In this document: one piece after another, positions 4,650 through 6,045 of the stretch
How positions within the stretch are numbered: position 1 is the first letter of the stretch
Layout: the number at the start of each line of letters is the position of its first letter
From: an archaeon
GTDB taxonomy: Archaea; Aenigmatarchaeota; Aenigmatarchaeia; CG10238-14; SCSR01
Assembly (NCBI GenBank): GCA_004297575.1
Contig: SCSR01000070.1
Coordinates: 1-6,045, forward strand
Reading direction: 5' to 3'
DNA length: 6,045 bases
The notes under the pieces: model-generated
Told to the model about the DNA's origin: nothing
Seen by the model: only the letters and a program-made list of their open reading frames with translations
Databases searched by the model: none
Translations under genes and position numbers: made by a program

Positions 4650-6045
4650 TTATACGCTGTAAGACTGCCTGAGGTTTTCCACGAACCTGGCGTTGATCTT
4701 CAGCCTCTCAAGCATCTGCCTGACAGTCATCTCGGTCCCCTTGGCTGGATGCTGTTCGAAAAACTTTCTCACCTCAGCTTCCTTCTTGTCATCAGCAAGT
4801 ATGCTGACGGTGTCGATTATCCTCCCGAGCAGGTTCTTCGCCACGCTGTATCTTTCATGCAATTCACCCCAGTTTTCTTTTATCCATGGCCACAGGATGT
4901 CGCGTGAGTACGGGTTGGCTGCGGCGATTGCAATCGGGACAAAGGTATCCTGGACTCTCACTTGCGGTGACAATGAAAAGTCGAGCGTCTTCAACAAAAG
5001 CTTCTCGTCCCTGAACCCAGACATGCTTGAAAGGAACCTTCTCTTTTCTTCCTGGGTCGTGGATTTGATGTAAAGGTCTTTGAGCGTGCCATAAGTTTTC
5101 CTATCCCCCTGCCACGCTGTAAGGCTGTATACGATACCTCTCAGATCAGCATGCAATGAGTCATTGTCTTTCATGAATGCGTCGAACTTTTTGGAGGCGA
5201 AACTCAACGCCTTCTTGTCATCGACCCTGCCTAATTGCAAGATAGTGCTTGACCTCAGCAGCGCGTCGGTATGCTTCTCGCCTTTCCCCGGCTCCCATCC
5301 CAGCCTGCTGATGACATGCGTGAGATATTCCCTGCTGTAGGCTTTGACTTCTGGCCAGAACCTTTCCTTCGATGAGAGCAGGTATATCGCGTACAGCCCG
5401 TCCTCGATGTCATGGCACACCAGATAATCATCATCGTTCCAATACCACTTGATAATCTCGAGATACTTGCTCGCAGGCATTTTGTTCGCAGCACATAGCG
5501 CATACATGTCATTCTCTATCCCCCACCTGTCGACGCTCGGGAGCTTTTTGTTTTCAATCAATCCCTTCAGCTTTTCCAGCATCCCATCAGTATACTGCAC
5601 CCTGTAATACCCTTTCTGACCGAAATTCAGCTTCACCCACTTGCCGTCTACATCGAACTTTATCCTTTTCTTATCCATCAGCTGCGAGATTCTTTTCTGG
5701 TCGGTCTTTATCGAAAGCGGTATGGGCCAGATGGAATCTGACACGCCTTCATGCATGAACCTTCCCTGCACAAGCTCAGAACCTTCCCACGTGACAATCG
5801 GATATCCCACCTGCTTTATCCATACGTTCATCATCCTTTTCACAGGCTTGCCCGACACTTGCTCGAATGCTGCCCACAGGTCTTGGGTGGTCGCATTGCC
5901 GTACTTGTGGTCAGACAGGTATTTCCTCAGCCCGTCACGGAAAACATCCTCGCCAAGAAAATCTTCCAGCATCCTGAGTATGCTTCCGCCTTTGTCATAG
6001 CTTATCTCATCGAAAATTTCTGATATCCCTGCCGGTGTCTTGACC
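4650..6045 (-). CDS. M1 family zinc aminopeptidase (tricorn interacting factor F2/F3-like), N-terminal part beyond the window
   Basis: Cytosolic M1 (gluzincin) aminopeptidases trim peptides released by the proteasome or tricorn, removing N-terminal residues. The frame is open to the right edge, so the start and the HEXXH zinc site lie outside; 464 codons plus TAA are visible. The visible part begins just before the motif ISYDKGGSILRML. The Tyr of that motif (codon 5997-5999) corresponds to the transition-state-stabilising Tyr of M1 enzymes. Next come the end of the catalytic domain (YLSDHKYGNATTQDLW, about 5850-5940), a beta-sandwich module (GYPIVTWEG, then WPIPL near 5725) and the helical ERAP1_C-like domain, which opens with WVKLNFGQKGYYRVQY near 5600-5645. 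The protein ends in ERLKINARFVENLRQSYSV, a normal family C-terminus, so the 3' end is intact. The first Met in the window (5972) is internal and is not the start. Family assignment is firm; peptide specificity cannot be judged. Confidence 0.95.
   Translation of the reverse strand, partial: VKTPAGISEIFDEISYDKGGSILRMLEDFLGEDVFRDGLRKYLSDHKYGNATTQDLWAAFEQVSGKPVKRMMNVWIKQVGYPIVTWEGSELVQGRFMHEGVSDSIWPIPLSIKTDQKRISQLMDKKRIKFDVDGKWVKLNFGQKGYYRVQYTDGMLEKLKGLIENKKLPSVDRWGIENDMYALCAANKMPASKYLEIIKWYWNDDDYLVCHDIEDGLYAIYLLSSKERFWPEVKAYSREYLTHVISRLGWEPGKGEKHTDALLRSSTILQLGRVDDKKALSFASKKFDAFMKDNDSLHADLRGIVYSLTAWQGDRKTYGTLKDLYIKSTTQEEKRRFLSSMSGFRDEKLLLKTLDFSLSPQVRVQDTFVPIAIAAANPYSRDILWPWIKENWGELHERYSVAKNLLGRIIDTVSILADDKKEAEVRKFFEQHPAKGTEMTVRQMLERLKINARFVENLRQSYSV

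Noticed and set aside
5970..5972. ATG at 5972 as the aminopeptidase start
   Set aside because: In-frame codons upstream continue the conserved M1 segment (IFDEISYDKGGSILR) to the window edge, so this Met is internal.
5641..6023. Plus-strand frames opposite the aminopeptidase
   Set aside because: They are antisense to the conserved M1 catalytic and ERAP1_C-like regions, with no independent support.
1..6045. CRISPR array, insertion sequence or long direct DNA repeats
   Set aside because: I saw no regularly spaced repeats, transposase motifs or terminal inverted repeats; the only repetition is at protein level in the surface protein.

Overview
The window looks archaeal, probably from a small-genome DPANN-type lineage (low confidence on lineage). 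The reasons are a tricorn-interacting-factor-type M1 aminopeptidase, a deoxyhypusine-synthase-family gene, a tRNA gene without an encoded CCA end, several starts that lack a Shine-Dalgarno site but have a TATA-like box about 26-33 nt upstream, and a heavily N-glycosylatable, C-terminally anchored surface protein. Every gene I can support lies on the minus strand, and spacing is tight, so transcription runs from high to low coordinates.

Layout in transcription order: (1) the 3' two-thirds or so of an M1 zinc aminopeptidase gene (4650-6045), cut by the right edge; (2) tRNA-Arg(CCT) at 4542-4616, with a TATA box 26 nt upstream; (3) an unrecognised two-helix membrane protein of 116 aa (4130-4480); (4) a deoxyhypusine synthase-family enzyme of 341 aa (3048-4073), whose substrate-pocket residues suggest the 'DHS-like' clade rather than classical aIF5A-modifying DHS; (5) a 158-aa protein with two N-terminal helices and an external beta-rich domain (2547-3023); (6) a 745-aa modular surface protein with signal peptide, about six Ig-like modules, a coiled-coil stalk and a C-terminal membrane anchor (275-2512); (7) a 37-aa single-helix membrane protein (169-282) that overlaps the surface gene by 8 nt; (8) an AT-rich left edge (1-168) that may hold the 5' end of another minus-strand gene.

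Genes 5-7 are separated by 34 nt and then overlap by 8 nt, so they look like one cell-surface transcription unit: a large glycosylated anchored protein flanked by two small membrane proteins. The DHS-like gene is only 24 nt upstream of it, but its relation to the surface genes is unclear. The M1 peptidase and the tRNA are housekeeping genes. There is no CRISPR array, recognisable insertion sequence, or gene-free stretch over 300 nt.
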